Of a stretch of 64,000 bases of DNA, positions 1 to 10,828 are shown in pieces. This DNA is from Turbatrix aceti (Eukaryota; Nematoda; Chromadorea; Rhabditida; Panagrolaimidae). The DNA lies in NCBI GenBank assembly GCA_963969345.1, contig OZ017768.1, forward strand, positions 10,952,193 to 11,016,192, read 5' to 3'. The translations under genes were made by a program, and so were the position numbers. The notes below the pieces were generated by a model. The model was not told the DNA's origin and ran no database searches. It saw nothing but the letters and a program-made list of their open reading frames with translations. Position 1 is the stretch's first letter, and every line of letters begins with the position of its first letter.

Positions 1-236
1 CAGTTTTATAAAAGTTTTATGCAACAAAAACACAAAATTTTCCATTCAAGAGCGCCGCTTTCGTGCCGAGAATCATGTTTTCAAGTTGTGCAGCTTTTGT
101 CACCGCAGTGTCTCTAGCAAGCTGCTCGTCCGTCTTGCATCCATCGATACCAACACGATCTCAATCTGTGACCTCTGTGAGGCTTTGCAGCGTTGCCCTG
201 GCCAGTCCACTACCTCCAGTCTCTTTCGACGCCCGA

Positions 237-1860
237 ATGTCAAAGAAGTCGAGAAAGTCGAATGGGGAATCAAAAAAGCCAAAGCGGGAGTCTTCGGATG
301 ACTCAGAGCCAGAAGCCGACGATACCGATCCGACTGCGACGTGGGATTGTTCAGCGTGTACTTTTAAGAATCGTTTTGAGGCTTTTAAATGCGAAATTTG
401 TGATACGAGGTGGGTTTTTATTCGCCTTGTTGTTTTTGTCCTTTGTCAAATCCAAGTCAGGCAACGTAACATGGGATTTATTTTTTTTCAGGAAAGGCAC
501 GTCAACGAGAAAGCCAAGAATCAATCAAAACGTTGTCCAACAACAAGTCCTGGCACAGAGCCTTGCGCAGACACATGATAAGGCTTCTAGGTGAGCGTGA
601 ACACCAAGAAAGAAATGTTTTTTTGGAAAAAAAACCACTTTCTGGCAACATTAATTTTCGCAAATGTTTTATTATTTTGTGTTACTTGGGGTGGATAACG
701 CTCTAAAATGCTTATTATGTTACTTCATCGTGCGACGAATAACGTTTTTTGGTCGCTATTTTGTTACTTTATGTACGCCGAGTAACATTCAAAAGTCACT
801 ATTATGTTACTTCAGGCGCACTGAATAACATTGATTTGGCGTTTTTTTGTTACTTCAGGTTGAATTAAAATTCAATTGTTTCTATAGATAACGATATATC
901 GTCTGTTATATAGAACACATCATTTTTGATGGCGTAAAATTTATTACTAATCTTACAACGAATATTTTTTTTATAATGTAGCCTATTTTTTACACGTAAC
1001 GTTTACGTTCGTTTTTGTGTTAATCTTCTTTGACAGTAACTCGACTTTTGTTTTACGTCACTGTAGCATTGTCGAATTCTCTCGAATCGTTTTCTCATTT
1101 TCCCGTGTTTAGCGAACTTTCTGGAAGTAATGTTTATATAAAAACAAATTGTATTATTTTGTCGTCAAGCGTACATTTTTGTTCATTTTTACTTTATATA
1201 ATGCCGAATTCACGTACTCAATTATTTTCCAGAAAATCCAAGCTCCGCGCCCACTCCCCCGACCATCGTTCGACGTCTCCGTCGTGTTCCACGACCTCTG
1301 TTTCCAAACGCGAATCCTCCGTCCTGTCGAAGCGTGACTCATCAACGGAGGCGGAATCTCCGGCCTCGGTTAGCCATGATCCCTCCCTCATCCCTCGCTA
1401 CCGCTTTTCCGACGCCTTCGTCGATATGTCCTCTCCCACCGTCGTCGAGGTCTCCGACTCCGAAGACGAGGACTCAAAAATCAAAATTTACGTTTTCAAA
1501 TCCCGAAACGAAGACGAGGCGATAGCAGCGTTCGAATCCGGACTGGCCTACGAAAAGATGCGGGAAGACAAAATCAACGCTGCTCGTGCCGAGCACGAGG
1601 CCTTCAAGGCGCGGCATGAAAAACATCGAGAACAGCAGAGACGGGACAAGACTGAGCGCAGCAGGCTACGAAAAGAACTCCGCGATGCCCTCAGGCTACA
1701 GCACAAGTCAGAACGTTCCTCGGCTCCTGGACCCTCGCATAAAAGAAAAACCGGACCAAAGACCAAGACCCCTGCACGAAACGGCCGTCCACCTGGCAGT
1801 CGGAAAAATAATCAGAATCCAAAACACAGATCCAATGGTACAGAGAGAAAAAAACACTGA
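237..1860 (+). CDS. RYBP/YAF2-like RanBP2-type zinc-finger protein
   Basis: Three exons are supported: 237-409, 492-590 and 1233-1860 (about 299 residues). RYBP and YAF2 are subunits of non-canonical Polycomb PRC1 complexes in the nucleus. A lysine/serine/acid-rich leader of about 40 residues is followed by a single RanBP2-type finger, WDCSACTFKNRFEAFKCEIC, with the W-x-C-x2-C-x10-C-x2-C spacing. After the first intron the reading continues KGTSTRKPRIN, the segment that directly follows the finger in RYBP/YAF2, and this fixes the splice. Both junctions keep phase inside an arginine codon. The last exon is lower in similarity: an acidic DSEDEDSK patch, then a long charged helical stretch and a basic tail. 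I could not see the usual RING1-binding strand. The start is the first ATG giving the family-like leader; the frame is open further upstream to 63, so a 5' exon cannot be excluded. An AATAAA lies at 1920-1925. Confidence 0.8.
678..865 (+). repeat. 43-bp-period dyad minisatellite, array 1
   Basis: GTTAC begins at 681, 719, 763, 806 and 849, a spacing of 38-44 and mostly 43 bases. Each GTTACTT is followed 14-20 bases later by its complement (GTAAC or ATAAC), so each unit holds a short dyad. The array lies in the second intron (591-1232) of the RYBP-like gene. The same unit recurs in three introns of the neighbouring VWA8 gene. Confidence 0.8.
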
Positions 1861-1919
1861 TGATTCGCTCCAATTTGCCTGAAGGTTTGGTTTGCGTTTT
1901 TTCCTTCGGAAAGGGATAC

Positions 1920-1925
1920 AATAAA
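1920..1925 (+). terminator. Poly(A) signal AATAAA of the RYBP-like gene
   Basis: A canonical AATAAA lies 60 bases after the stop codon. The convergent VWA8 gene ends at 2199, so both 3' ends share about 330 bases. Confidence 0.5.
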
Positions 1926-2198
1926 TTGTGTCTTGAAGCGATCGAATAATTTTTCGGGGGGTTCTGAACATGGCTACGTCGCGTATGAGACACGAAGAGG
2001 CGCCTCCATGAGACACGAAAAAATTGAAAAAAGAGTCAGAGACAAGTTTTTCGGATGTGAGGTCTTACCGTAAAAATATTTTTTTTAGAATCGCGTTCTA
2101 ATTTGTGATTTTAACACGAAAATTTTCAAACAACTATATTTTTGTCAATCACATGCAAAAATTAATTACAAATCCAAATTGCCCTTCCTAAAATCCCG

Positions 2199-5100
2199 CT
2201 ACTTGACGAGAGTCGACGCAAAGATGCTCTGCATAATCGTAGGAAGCTGATCTGTGTCCTTCGCGTAGAACGCCTTCCCCGCAGGCAGGTGCCGGACGAG
2301 GAAGTCAGCCTGCTCGCCGAGGGATCCCACGAAGATGATGAACGCGTGCACCGTCGGATCTTGCTGGAGCGTCTTCGTGAGCTGAGCCGGCGTGATCGAA
2401 TACCTGTCGAGGTTGGCATCCGAGAGGATGATCGAGAAACGCTCGTCGACTTCGGTTTCCTTGGCTAGCCGTGAGATGCTCAGCGAGAGGCCCTCGATGG
2501 TCGTGTCTCCAGACCAGCAGAACTGGGAGTGGAGGAGCATGCGCTTGATGACGTCCATGCGCTGCTTCTCGTTAGCAGGCGGGTTTTCGAGGGTCGTGAA
2601 GACGTGGTCGGGGCCTTCACCTGAGTGCCCAGAGATGTCATACTGTAAAACGAGGGTTAATTTAGTTGATGTTTTGGCACTTTTTTGAAAAAAATGTTCA
2701 TACCCTAATTTTTTCGCCCTTGCCTTCGAAGGCCTCCATGACCATCATGGCGGTCTCCATGGACTTCATGAGTCTGTGGTCCATGCCATCGAAGCGGTAC
2801 ATCGACCCGCTGACGTCAAAGACGAGCGAGACCCTCTTCGGGAGGGTCTGTGGCGTGCCGGCTTCGGGCGTCTGGTCCATGCGTCTTCTGTAGATCGCCT
2901 TCTCCCCAGTCATGCCCTCGATGAGCTTTCCATCATCCAGGTCCCCCGATGTCTGGTGCTTGACCCACTGCCTCTCCTGCTGCCTTGCTTCGAGACTGTC
3001 AATCACGTTTTTGAGGAACGTAACTGGTTTCGCTATTTTTTGTTTGAATCTTTCGTAGCCTGCGGCATCGTGTTCTGACATGTTGATCTCCTTGAGCCTC
3101 TTATTGTACTCCTGGCGATTGATTTCCCTGGCTTTGTCGAGGATTTCCTGGGGAATGCGTCCTTTCGCGGATTCGTGGATCTGGTGGACGTCGTGGCCGG
3201 CATCCAGACGGAAGGGACCACCCACGCCGCCGAGACCCGCGGTGTTGAAGCCGCCGGTGCCGCCCATCCACTGGTTGCCCCCCTGGTGGGCGTTGTTCTC
3301 GGGATCGTACCTGCCGAGGGTCGGCTCGTTCAGCTTGTCCATGTCGATTTCGTCCTCGCTTTTCTGAACCTCGATTCTTTCGTTGGCATTTGTGTCGTTG
3401 CCTTCCAGGAGGCCGGTCCATCGATGGAGGGAGTCGGTGAGATGCGCTTCGTCCACCTCCCACTTTCTGACAATGCCGGTGCCGACTTCGCAGGTGTAGA
3501 GCGCCTTGTTGTCTTCGGCCTTGACGAGGAATAGCGGGGATTTGGCGAGACTCGACTGCCAGGTGGAGTAGTAACTATGATGCCGGACAGCGGGCACAGG
3601 AACGTACTGCACGGAATTCAGCCTCGTGTCGGTGACTTCCAAAAACGCAGATATCGTTCGAGGGTCGACGTCTGGAGTTATGGCAGCTGCTGGGGTGACT
3701 GACTTGCCGAGAGCCCGGACCACGATTCCGCTGGGGAAAATTATGGTCTCCTTGTGGGGATGAACCAGTTCGTGGAACTTCCGGACGGAATCCGGAATGC
3801 TGGAATCGACGCATCTGTCCAGTTTGGGTCGCCTGGAGCCATAAAGCACGCCGGAAGCCTTCCTGGGAAAATCTGAAGCCTGGAGGGAGAAATAATCGCT
3901 TGTAGCGAGTAACATGTTCACAGGATCGCTGGTCTTAGGTGGCGCAACTCTCCCGGCAACCAGAACTTCGCCGAGATTCACAGATTCAGAATCCACGCTT
4001 CCATACGTCGCGGTGCCGTCTTCGAGAAGAGATAGCACGTGGAGGCCCTTAGTTGTCGTAACCAGAATACGGTCTTGGTCGACGGGAAGGACGTTGACGA
4101 TCTCGGTGCCCTGGGGCAGTTTGACGATTTGCACGCCAGCTGGAAGCTCGCCGGGGTAGTAGATGCGAATTTCGTTGCCGGATTTGTTGAAGAGGATCGG
4201 ACGGGGACTGGAGACTAGGCGCCAGTGGTTGTCATCTGTGCTTACTGGAAATTGGGGTAAATAAGGGGTCATGGATGAAAAAATATGGAAACTCACAGGT
4301 TGAAGCAGAAAGACGAGCGGTGACAGCTCCAAGGCCTCCGGATTGCTTGCGGACATCTGGGGCCAGTTGCCAGCAGTAGCGATTGACAAAGTCAAGGATT
4401 AGGAGACTGTTGGTCTGAAAATAAAAAAAATATAAAAACGCATTTTTTGGAAAATATTTTGTTCACAATTTTCATTATTTTAAAAAGAATGATTTTAAAA
4501 AATTGTTTTCTTATTTTTTTCACATTAAAAAAAAGATTGTAGGAACGTTCACCACCATAAGGTGTTTCACCATAGGACTTTTCACCATCGGAACGTTCAC
4601 CATATGGGCCTTTCGCCATATAGAATACTAGGGCGATAAAGCTGACTATGACGTCAGCTTTAGCGCTCACAAAAACAAGGTGCACGAAAAGTCTCTCTTT
4701 CGTGCGTCGTGGCAGCCAATACTGGCCGCACCAAATCGCTTTTCTGATCAGTTGATTTTTCACTAGTGGCAAATAAATGCTACCACCTTGACTAAAACGC
4801 CGTTTTTTTGCCCGAAAATAAAAGAAGGGTTTGCATCGTTTTTTGATTGACTGACCAACTGAAGAACGGTTTGGCTTGTGTCGATTGATCGATCAGTTGC
4901 GCGCGTTGCCGCAATTCGCCGGCATTATCTGACGGTGAACTTCAGTCCCAAGTTGTTTTACAAAAAAAATTTTGAATGTCATAAATAGAGCTACGGTATA
5001 TTTTTTTCATATTTCTTTTGTAAAAAATTTTTTTTCACAATTTCAAATGTTGTTACCCAAATCATTTTTTGATCAAAATAATTTTTTTTTGCCTGAAAAA

Positions 5101-8100
5101 TCCAACTCACCAACTCCTCATGAATCAGCACAGAATTATCCGTCCACTTTGCCACCTTCATCCTCGGCTTGAAGTTTGCAAATAAAAATCTCGAAATGTA
5201 AGTTGACAGATTAATGTGATGCGTCGCAGACCGGCCATTTTCATGCTTGATCACCCAGAGAGCCGGAGGATTGACGGATGCCACGCAGATGTTTTCACCG
5301 ACATGAACGATGTCCGACGCAATGTCTCCATCCACGAGGGGAAGTTTCCATGCAAACTCTTGCTCCGTGAAGTTCCGAACACGAGCGTGGTAGATGTCAG
5401 CTGGGACACTCGTGCCTTCGTACTCGTTGTTAGTATCGGCGTTCACGGCAACGACGGGAGATACGATAGGCTCAAGGGTTACGATGGATGACGGGTTGAC
5501 AGCCAGGCGACCGAGACGCTCGAGTTTGGGAATCGGAAAACGCTTGGCTAGGTAGATTTTTTCGGCGGAATTTGTTACTCCTGAAAAATTTTTAGATCGC
5601 AAAAATTGAGTTTTTTGAAGTAAAAAATTTTTTTGAGTGGAAAAAATAAAATAGACCTTACAGTAATCTAGTAACTTTACGATGTTTTATGACTCAAAAA
5701 ATAACAATTGAAAAGCATTTTTCATGTCACTTTTTGGAAATAACATATTTCGTTCTTATTTTGTTACTTCAGGTATCCTGGATAGCATTCAAAAGTTACT
5801 ATTTTGTTACTCTACGTGCGCTGAATAACATAAAAAAATCGTTAGTATGTTACTTCATGTGCGCCGAGTAACAACTTTTTGTCCTTATTTTGTTACTTTT
5901 TACCCCAGTCGTACTTACTCTTTTTCACCATGTTTTTCATCAATTTCGAATTTTATTCCGGGAGCAACGCAAAAAAAGGTCCTAATTATACACAATGGCA
6001 TAAAAATTGCGCAAGTTGGTGAAAAAGAGAATGCGATGGCTCGGATGGCGCCAAACCATCCCCAAGATTTCCAGAAACTTCAAGATGGCGGAGAAGGAGT
6101 CGACGTACCGAAAGGAATTCCATGCCGATGAAAGACGTCTTCAATTGCCTGTTTGGAATCGGGAGAGAAGGCGTCAAAGTCAAAGACGTTTCTGATGGCT
6201 GCAGTCACTGGATCGGAGGGGAAAGATTGCAGGTGCTTGACGATAGACACAAGCTCGCGGGTCGAGTAAGGATACGATAGGAGGCCGTTGTCCGCCATCT
6301 CACGCAGATCGCCAAAGACATTGATAAGCTGGTTGAGGCGATCGATGGAGACGTCGGGCGCGTATTGCTGGAGCATGGCGAGTTCAGAGGCATGGGTTGG
6401 ATTTTCGACGACATGAACGGAGAATAGGTCGCCGAGTACGGAGAAGAGGTCGTTGCCAAGGAAAGGAAAACCCGGGCGATTGGCCAGCATGATCATTCGG
6501 AAGTCGGGGTGGACAGCTGAAAAAAATATAGTGTAAACAATTTTTTCGATGATCAAAGAATTGTTTTCTTCAAAAAACTTACGTATGGCAACAGTATTCT
6601 CATCAACCGGCATGTCGGGTGGCTGAATGCGTCGACCGTCAGAGAGATACAGTACGCCAGAGTCGAGAAGACTCTTCAGCACAGCGACAACGTAGAGCGG
6701 CGCCTTGTCAGCCTCATCGATGACCAGCACGGTACCATCCTTGACCGCTTTGACCAGAGGACTGTCTTCGTGCTTGAGAAGTCCATCGACGACTGTCGAC
6801 TGAACCGTCAGAGACTGAACTGTCGTATCTCTGGAACAAAAACACTGTAATCAATTTTTTCCAAGCCAGACAAACCTGTGAAGCTGCATGTACTGCCTCG
6901 GTCGGTTGATGAGTTGCAGAAATCGGTCGGTCACCTTGTTCTTGCCAACGCCCTGGTTTCCGATGAGCAAGAGATGCGACCCGAGCTCAAAGTCACTCGC
7001 CATGTTATTCATGATCCGAAGGTGTTCTTTGTTGTCGAAAAATACAATATCCGGGACCATGCTCTCGCTCTCGATACCTTTTTCGGGACTGTGACTGGCG
7101 AGTCTTTCGCGCCAGGACCGGTCAATCACGGATCCATCGGTCGTCGAATCCTGCACCAACCCGGAATCCAGCAGGGCATTGTCGAACGCTGCCTTCGTCA
7201 CCGATGGCATGAATCTCGACAGAGCAGCTCGGTGGACAGCATCGAAGACGCCTTCCGACGGATTCGCCGTGTGACGCTTCAGGAGGTAGATCAGGCGTCG
7301 GAGAGACAGTGATACCGCGACGCTTCGAATGTTAGCGTCAGAAGAAGCACGGAGATGCTCGACAAATGACACAAGTTTTCGAGAAACTGCAGAGTCGACG
7401 CCCGGAACGAGACGGCTGATGACATGGCACTGTTCGTCGACAGACATCGAGGGCAGGGTGTGGAAAGCGAAAAGACTCAGAAGCTGGTCGTTGAGCCATC
7501 GAGTTGATGTCGCGGATTCTGAGTCGCCGAGGGCGATGATTCGGAAGTTTTCTGCGATTTTGAAAACTCCTCTGAAACAAAAATGTGATAAAAATAAGAG
7601 TCAAGTAATAAAATTGTCAAGTAATAAAATGCAAACTCTCATTAAAAAACATAAATTAATTTATCGCATACGCTTATGCCTTTTCTGGGAATTTTGGGAA
7701 TGTTTGTGTTAAATTCGACATTAATAAAAAAGCGGTAAAAAATAACAAAATAGGGACGAAAAGTTGTAATTCGGCGCACATGAAGTAACATAATAACGAT
7801 TTTTTATGTTATTCAGCGCACGTAGAGTAACAAAGTAGTAACTTTTGAATGTTATTCAGGAGACCTGAAGTAACAAAACAGCAACAACAAATGTTATTCA
7901 ATACGTTTTCCAGATGTTGCCTTTTGAGCCATAAAAAATCGTAAACTTTCTCGATTACTATAGTGCGCCTTACATTTTTTCCGACCAAGAAAAACACAAA
8001 AAACTCACTTTTCAGCCAGCAGAGCTTCAGACTCTCCAGTTTTCTTCTGCAACGCTTCAAAAGCGAAGGATCCAATCAACCTCGTTCCATCCGGCAGTTG

Positions 8101-9999
8101 AAGGTACCTGTGATGGATCAACGACGATAGCATCTCGACAGTCGACCAGTGGACCTTCTCGATGCCATCCAGCACGCAAAGCGATCCATTCTTTGCCGAT
8201 CGGACGAGTTGGGAGTCTTCCCAGACAGTATCGCCGTCGGGGAGCATTCGTCGCTGCTGGATGAGTTCCCTCGAATTCATGTCCTGGTAGAGGACGACCG
8301 TTTCCACGTCGTAGCCGAGTCTCGACGCGAATTCCTCGATTATGGTAGTCTTGCCTGATCCCCGGGTACCGAGAAGACAGATGTCAGCAGCCGAATGCGT
8401 TGTTAGGAGATCGGCGATGACGGCTTCGTGCTGGGGAGTTGAGACAAAGTCGTGGCGACGGGATGTGTACCCAGAGCCACCGGCTTCGACTTCGAAGGGT
8501 TCGGAGTTCGTCGACAGGGTCACCTTGGCTCTCGGCTGTCCGGATCGAAGGTCGAGAGTTGTGGCTCGAAGTGTGGGGACGTCATTTGGGTTTCTTGAAA
8601 TGGCAAATTTGTCGAAGAAGTTAGTCAGCACGGAGAGTTGATTTTCTCGGTTTAGGAGAGTGCCGGAGGGGTAGCTGAGCCCGAAAATATGTTCTTCAGT
8701 ATAAGATGGATTGTTGTTCTGCAAATCGATAAATTTATCGTCACACAAATTTTTTTCTCAAAACACGAACCCAGATCCTAACCGCTCTGACGAGACTATC
8801 GACCGGAAAAAGTGGCAACGAAATAGACGAACTCTCTTTTTGTGTCGAATTGATACCGTAGACCAGCGCGAGGAGAGAATTCACTTTGTCAGCCGGGACC
8901 TTTGGGGCTAGGAATGAACAGAGCTGGGACATGGTGTCAAACGGGAGTTCTGACAGCGTTCGGCATTGAAAACGAGACCGTAGAGGGGGATCCAGCGTGT
9001 GGCCCTTGAACGTGGGAACTGGAATTCCGAGGGCGACGACGTGAAAGTCTTCGGATACTCTTTCGACCTTCATTCGCTTCAAATCGGTTTCAGAGTATTT
9101 CTAAAACAAAAAATGTTATCACAATCTTTTTTACCGTATTCAACCCAAAAACCAACCTCCAAAAGCTTATCGTATTTGTTAGCAGCCATCAAAAATCTCC
9201 CATCATCAAGCTGCATTTCTCGATTTTCAAGCAGGTTGTTGAGGATAGGCAAAACGTTGCGCTCGGCCTTCTCGACGCCGTCGATGATCAGAACGCGACC
9301 CTCGAGGGCCGCACGCACGGCACAGAGGTCCGAGTACAGAGCATTGCCTCCCAGAATTTCCCTTCTCTGCTTGATGTCGGCTTCCGTGGTGTCCCGGGTG
9401 ACAGGAAGGTATTCAAACTCCCGATTGACCAGCTCGAGGTAAGCGAAGACGACTGACGATCGCAGAGAGCCGGGCACACCGAGTAGGAAGACGTCCTGCT
9501 TGAGGATGTCCTTCTGCATGAGCCATTTCAGCGTTTGGACGATGGCTGGGGGTGCGTTTTTGTCCGCTAAAAATAGTAACAAGATAAAAGTGATATGTAA
9601 AAAACAAAAACAAACAATATAAAACGGTTACGTTCAAAAGTTCTTATTTTGTTACTTCACTTGCTCCAAATAACATTGGAATGTCACATCTTAGGCCCAA
9701 AATAATTTCATATTGTTATTATTGTTGGTATAAAAAACTCCTCATGCATTTCACATGATTTTTTCTACCGCAAAGCAACTTCTAAAAAAGACAAATAAAA
9801 ATAAGATACTTACCAAATCCAATAGGCACATTTTGAGGTCGTTTGGCATGATGAATCGGAACCCTGATATCACCGATTTTTACAAATCCGTTTTTAGCAT
9901 CTGAAAAACCAGGAAATGGACGCTTACGATGGCCCATGATTGCCAGACAGGCTCACCTGATTGAATGGTTCGACGCAGGACGAGGAGTACAAGAGACAT
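2199..9999 (-). CDS. VWA8-type mitochondrial AAA+/von Willebrand A domain ATPase
   Basis: Twelve exons in transcript order: 9999-9957, 9900-9814, 9566-9157, 9100-8771, 8718-8009, 7571-6876, 6830-6583, 6516-6109, 5580-5111, 4414-4297, 4244-2704, 2642-2199. They total 5505 nt, 1834 residues, close to vertebrate VWA8. VWA8 is a mitochondrial matrix-side AAA ATPase of poorly known role. The start MSLVLLVLRRTIQS is short, hydrophobic and arginine-bearing, as expected for a targeting leader. Three ATPase modules are visible: a degenerate Walker A in the first (VPGSLRSS, near 60-70), an intact GTRGSGKTT near 407, and GNQGVGKNK near 740 with Walker B VLVIDEADKAP. The C-terminal VWA domain has an intact MIDAS, FDVSGS near 1650, with ILSDANL later. 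A Gly-rich GGTGG...LGGVGGP patch precedes it, as in VWA8. Introns are 45-67 bases except five long ones that carry repeats. Identification is secure; individual splice points are by eye. Confidence 0.93.
4535..4620 (-). repeat. 15-bp tandem repeat, stop-free, in a VWA8 intron
   Basis: CACCATA-type cores occur at 4553, 4568, 4583, 4598 and 4614, spacing 15,15,15,16. Read on the minus strand it is open and gives pentapeptide-like units of the form YGE(R/K)S. It lies inside the VWA8 intron 4415-5110, so it is not expected to be translated unless the intron is retained. Confidence 0.7.
5757..5900 (+). repeat. 43-bp-period dyad minisatellite, array 2
   Basis: GTTAC starts at 5763, 5806, 5849 and 5892, exactly 43 bases apart, with paired GTAAC/ATAAC halves between them. 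It sits in the VWA8 intron 5581-6108, in the orientation opposite to the gene. Confidence 0.85.
7741..7900 (-). repeat. 43-bp-period dyad minisatellite, array 3
   Basis: The reverse-orientation motif GTAAC begins at 7785, 7827 and 7870 (spacing 42 and 43), each with a GTTAT(T) partner. It lies in the VWA8 intron 7572-8008 and runs in the same sense as the gene, opposite to array 2. Confidence 0.8.
9620..9682 (+). repeat. Single unit of the 43-bp dyad repeat
   Basis: One clear unit with GTTACTTCA at 9651 and an ATAACA half at 9670, preceded by the usual TTCAAAAGTT spacer. It is in the VWA8 intron 9567-9813. Confidence 0.6.
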
Positions 10000-10396
10000 G
10001 GATGATTACGCTTGTGGGACAACGACCCGGCAGCTATCAATCAGCACAGGCGGTTGAAAATCACCTCATGTACAAACTTTGAAGGAATAAAACCACACTC
10101 AATGGAAAAGGTAGTGATGGAAAGGCAATCTCGTGAAAAGTCGGGCGTGCAACGCACACGGGACAAGTCCAGGTAAACTACGACATTTGTGCTCGCGGGG
10201 CAACGATTTGTGATCAGTAAACTTGTATACAAGTTATTATTTACTTTGGTTTTGGTTGGGCAACGTGCAGAGCAGTAGCGAGCGGAAGAAACGGTTTTAG
10301 GCTTCTGCGCGTTCTTTTTTTCGAAAATCGCTAAACTTGCGTTCGTTTTCCTGGTTCAAAATTTTGCCAAGTTATACACTTTTCGATTCAGCACAG
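10000..10396. other. Intergenic stretch upstream of VWA8
   Basis: No gene is supported here. It should hold the VWA8 promoter (reading left) and the 5' flank of the broken orphan copy that starts at 10397. No obvious TATA box was seen. Confidence 0.4.
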
Positions 10397-10545
10397 ATGC
10401 CTAGGTTGTCAAATCGGTATCGTCGGGAGATAGTGAAGTGTACATGCGAGACGGAACCCACTGCTATCGACGGCACGACGTATATGCTCAAAGACGTCGT
10501 GTTTTCGAGTATTGAGATGACGGAAATTTTTTCTTATAGTGTTAT
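10397..10545 (+). pseudogene. Broken copy of the first exon of the orphan gene at 12107
   Basis: The opening MPRLSNRYRREIV... to SSIEMTE matches the first exon of the downstream gene (MPALSRRYRREVI... to SSIEMTE), with a small in-frame insertion of about six residues before the SSIEMTE motif. After the motif the sequence diverges, and no later exons of the family follow before the MITE and palindrome. It looks like a tandem duplicate truncated by mobile-element activity. Confidence 0.7.
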
Positions 10546-10633
10546 GTATCACTTTTATTATTGTTGCACACCGTTACGCGCCGCCGGGGTACTTACAACT
10601 GTCCTCACGGTGGCGGCCGCTGGATATTAGAAC

Positions 10634-10735
10634 CAAGGCATAAAATCCGGTCGGCCGGCCGCAAAATCCGCCCGGCTTCGGCCTAAAAATTTAGGCCGGC
10701 CGGCGGCCTGATTTTTAGGCCGGTTTTATGCCTTG
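10634..10735. mobile_element. 102-bp hAT-like MITE with 8-bp target duplication
   Basis: The element begins CAAGGCATAAAA and ends with its complement TTTTATGCCTTG. It is bracketed by perfect 8-bp direct repeats ATTAGAAC at 10626-10633 and 10736-10743. The interior is GC-rich (GGCCGGCC blocks) and can fold into a long hairpin. An 8-bp duplication is typical of the hAT superfamily. There is no coding capacity. Confidence 0.88.
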
Positions 10736-10828
10736 ATTAGAACACTGCTTTGAGCAGATTACTGTTGTTTTGACTTTATTGCCCCATTACGCGGTTTTGT
10801 TTTCCTTCTGACAAACACTTTTTTCCAT

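Noticed and set aside
4392..4772. 126-codon minus-strand frame in a VWA8 intron
   Set aside because: It is carried by the 15-bp repeat and ends at the next exon boundary; an intron in a confident gene model.
678..7900. The 43-bp arrays considered as a CRISPR array
   Set aside because: The host is a eukaryote with introns, the spacers are themselves repeated, and no cas genes exist.
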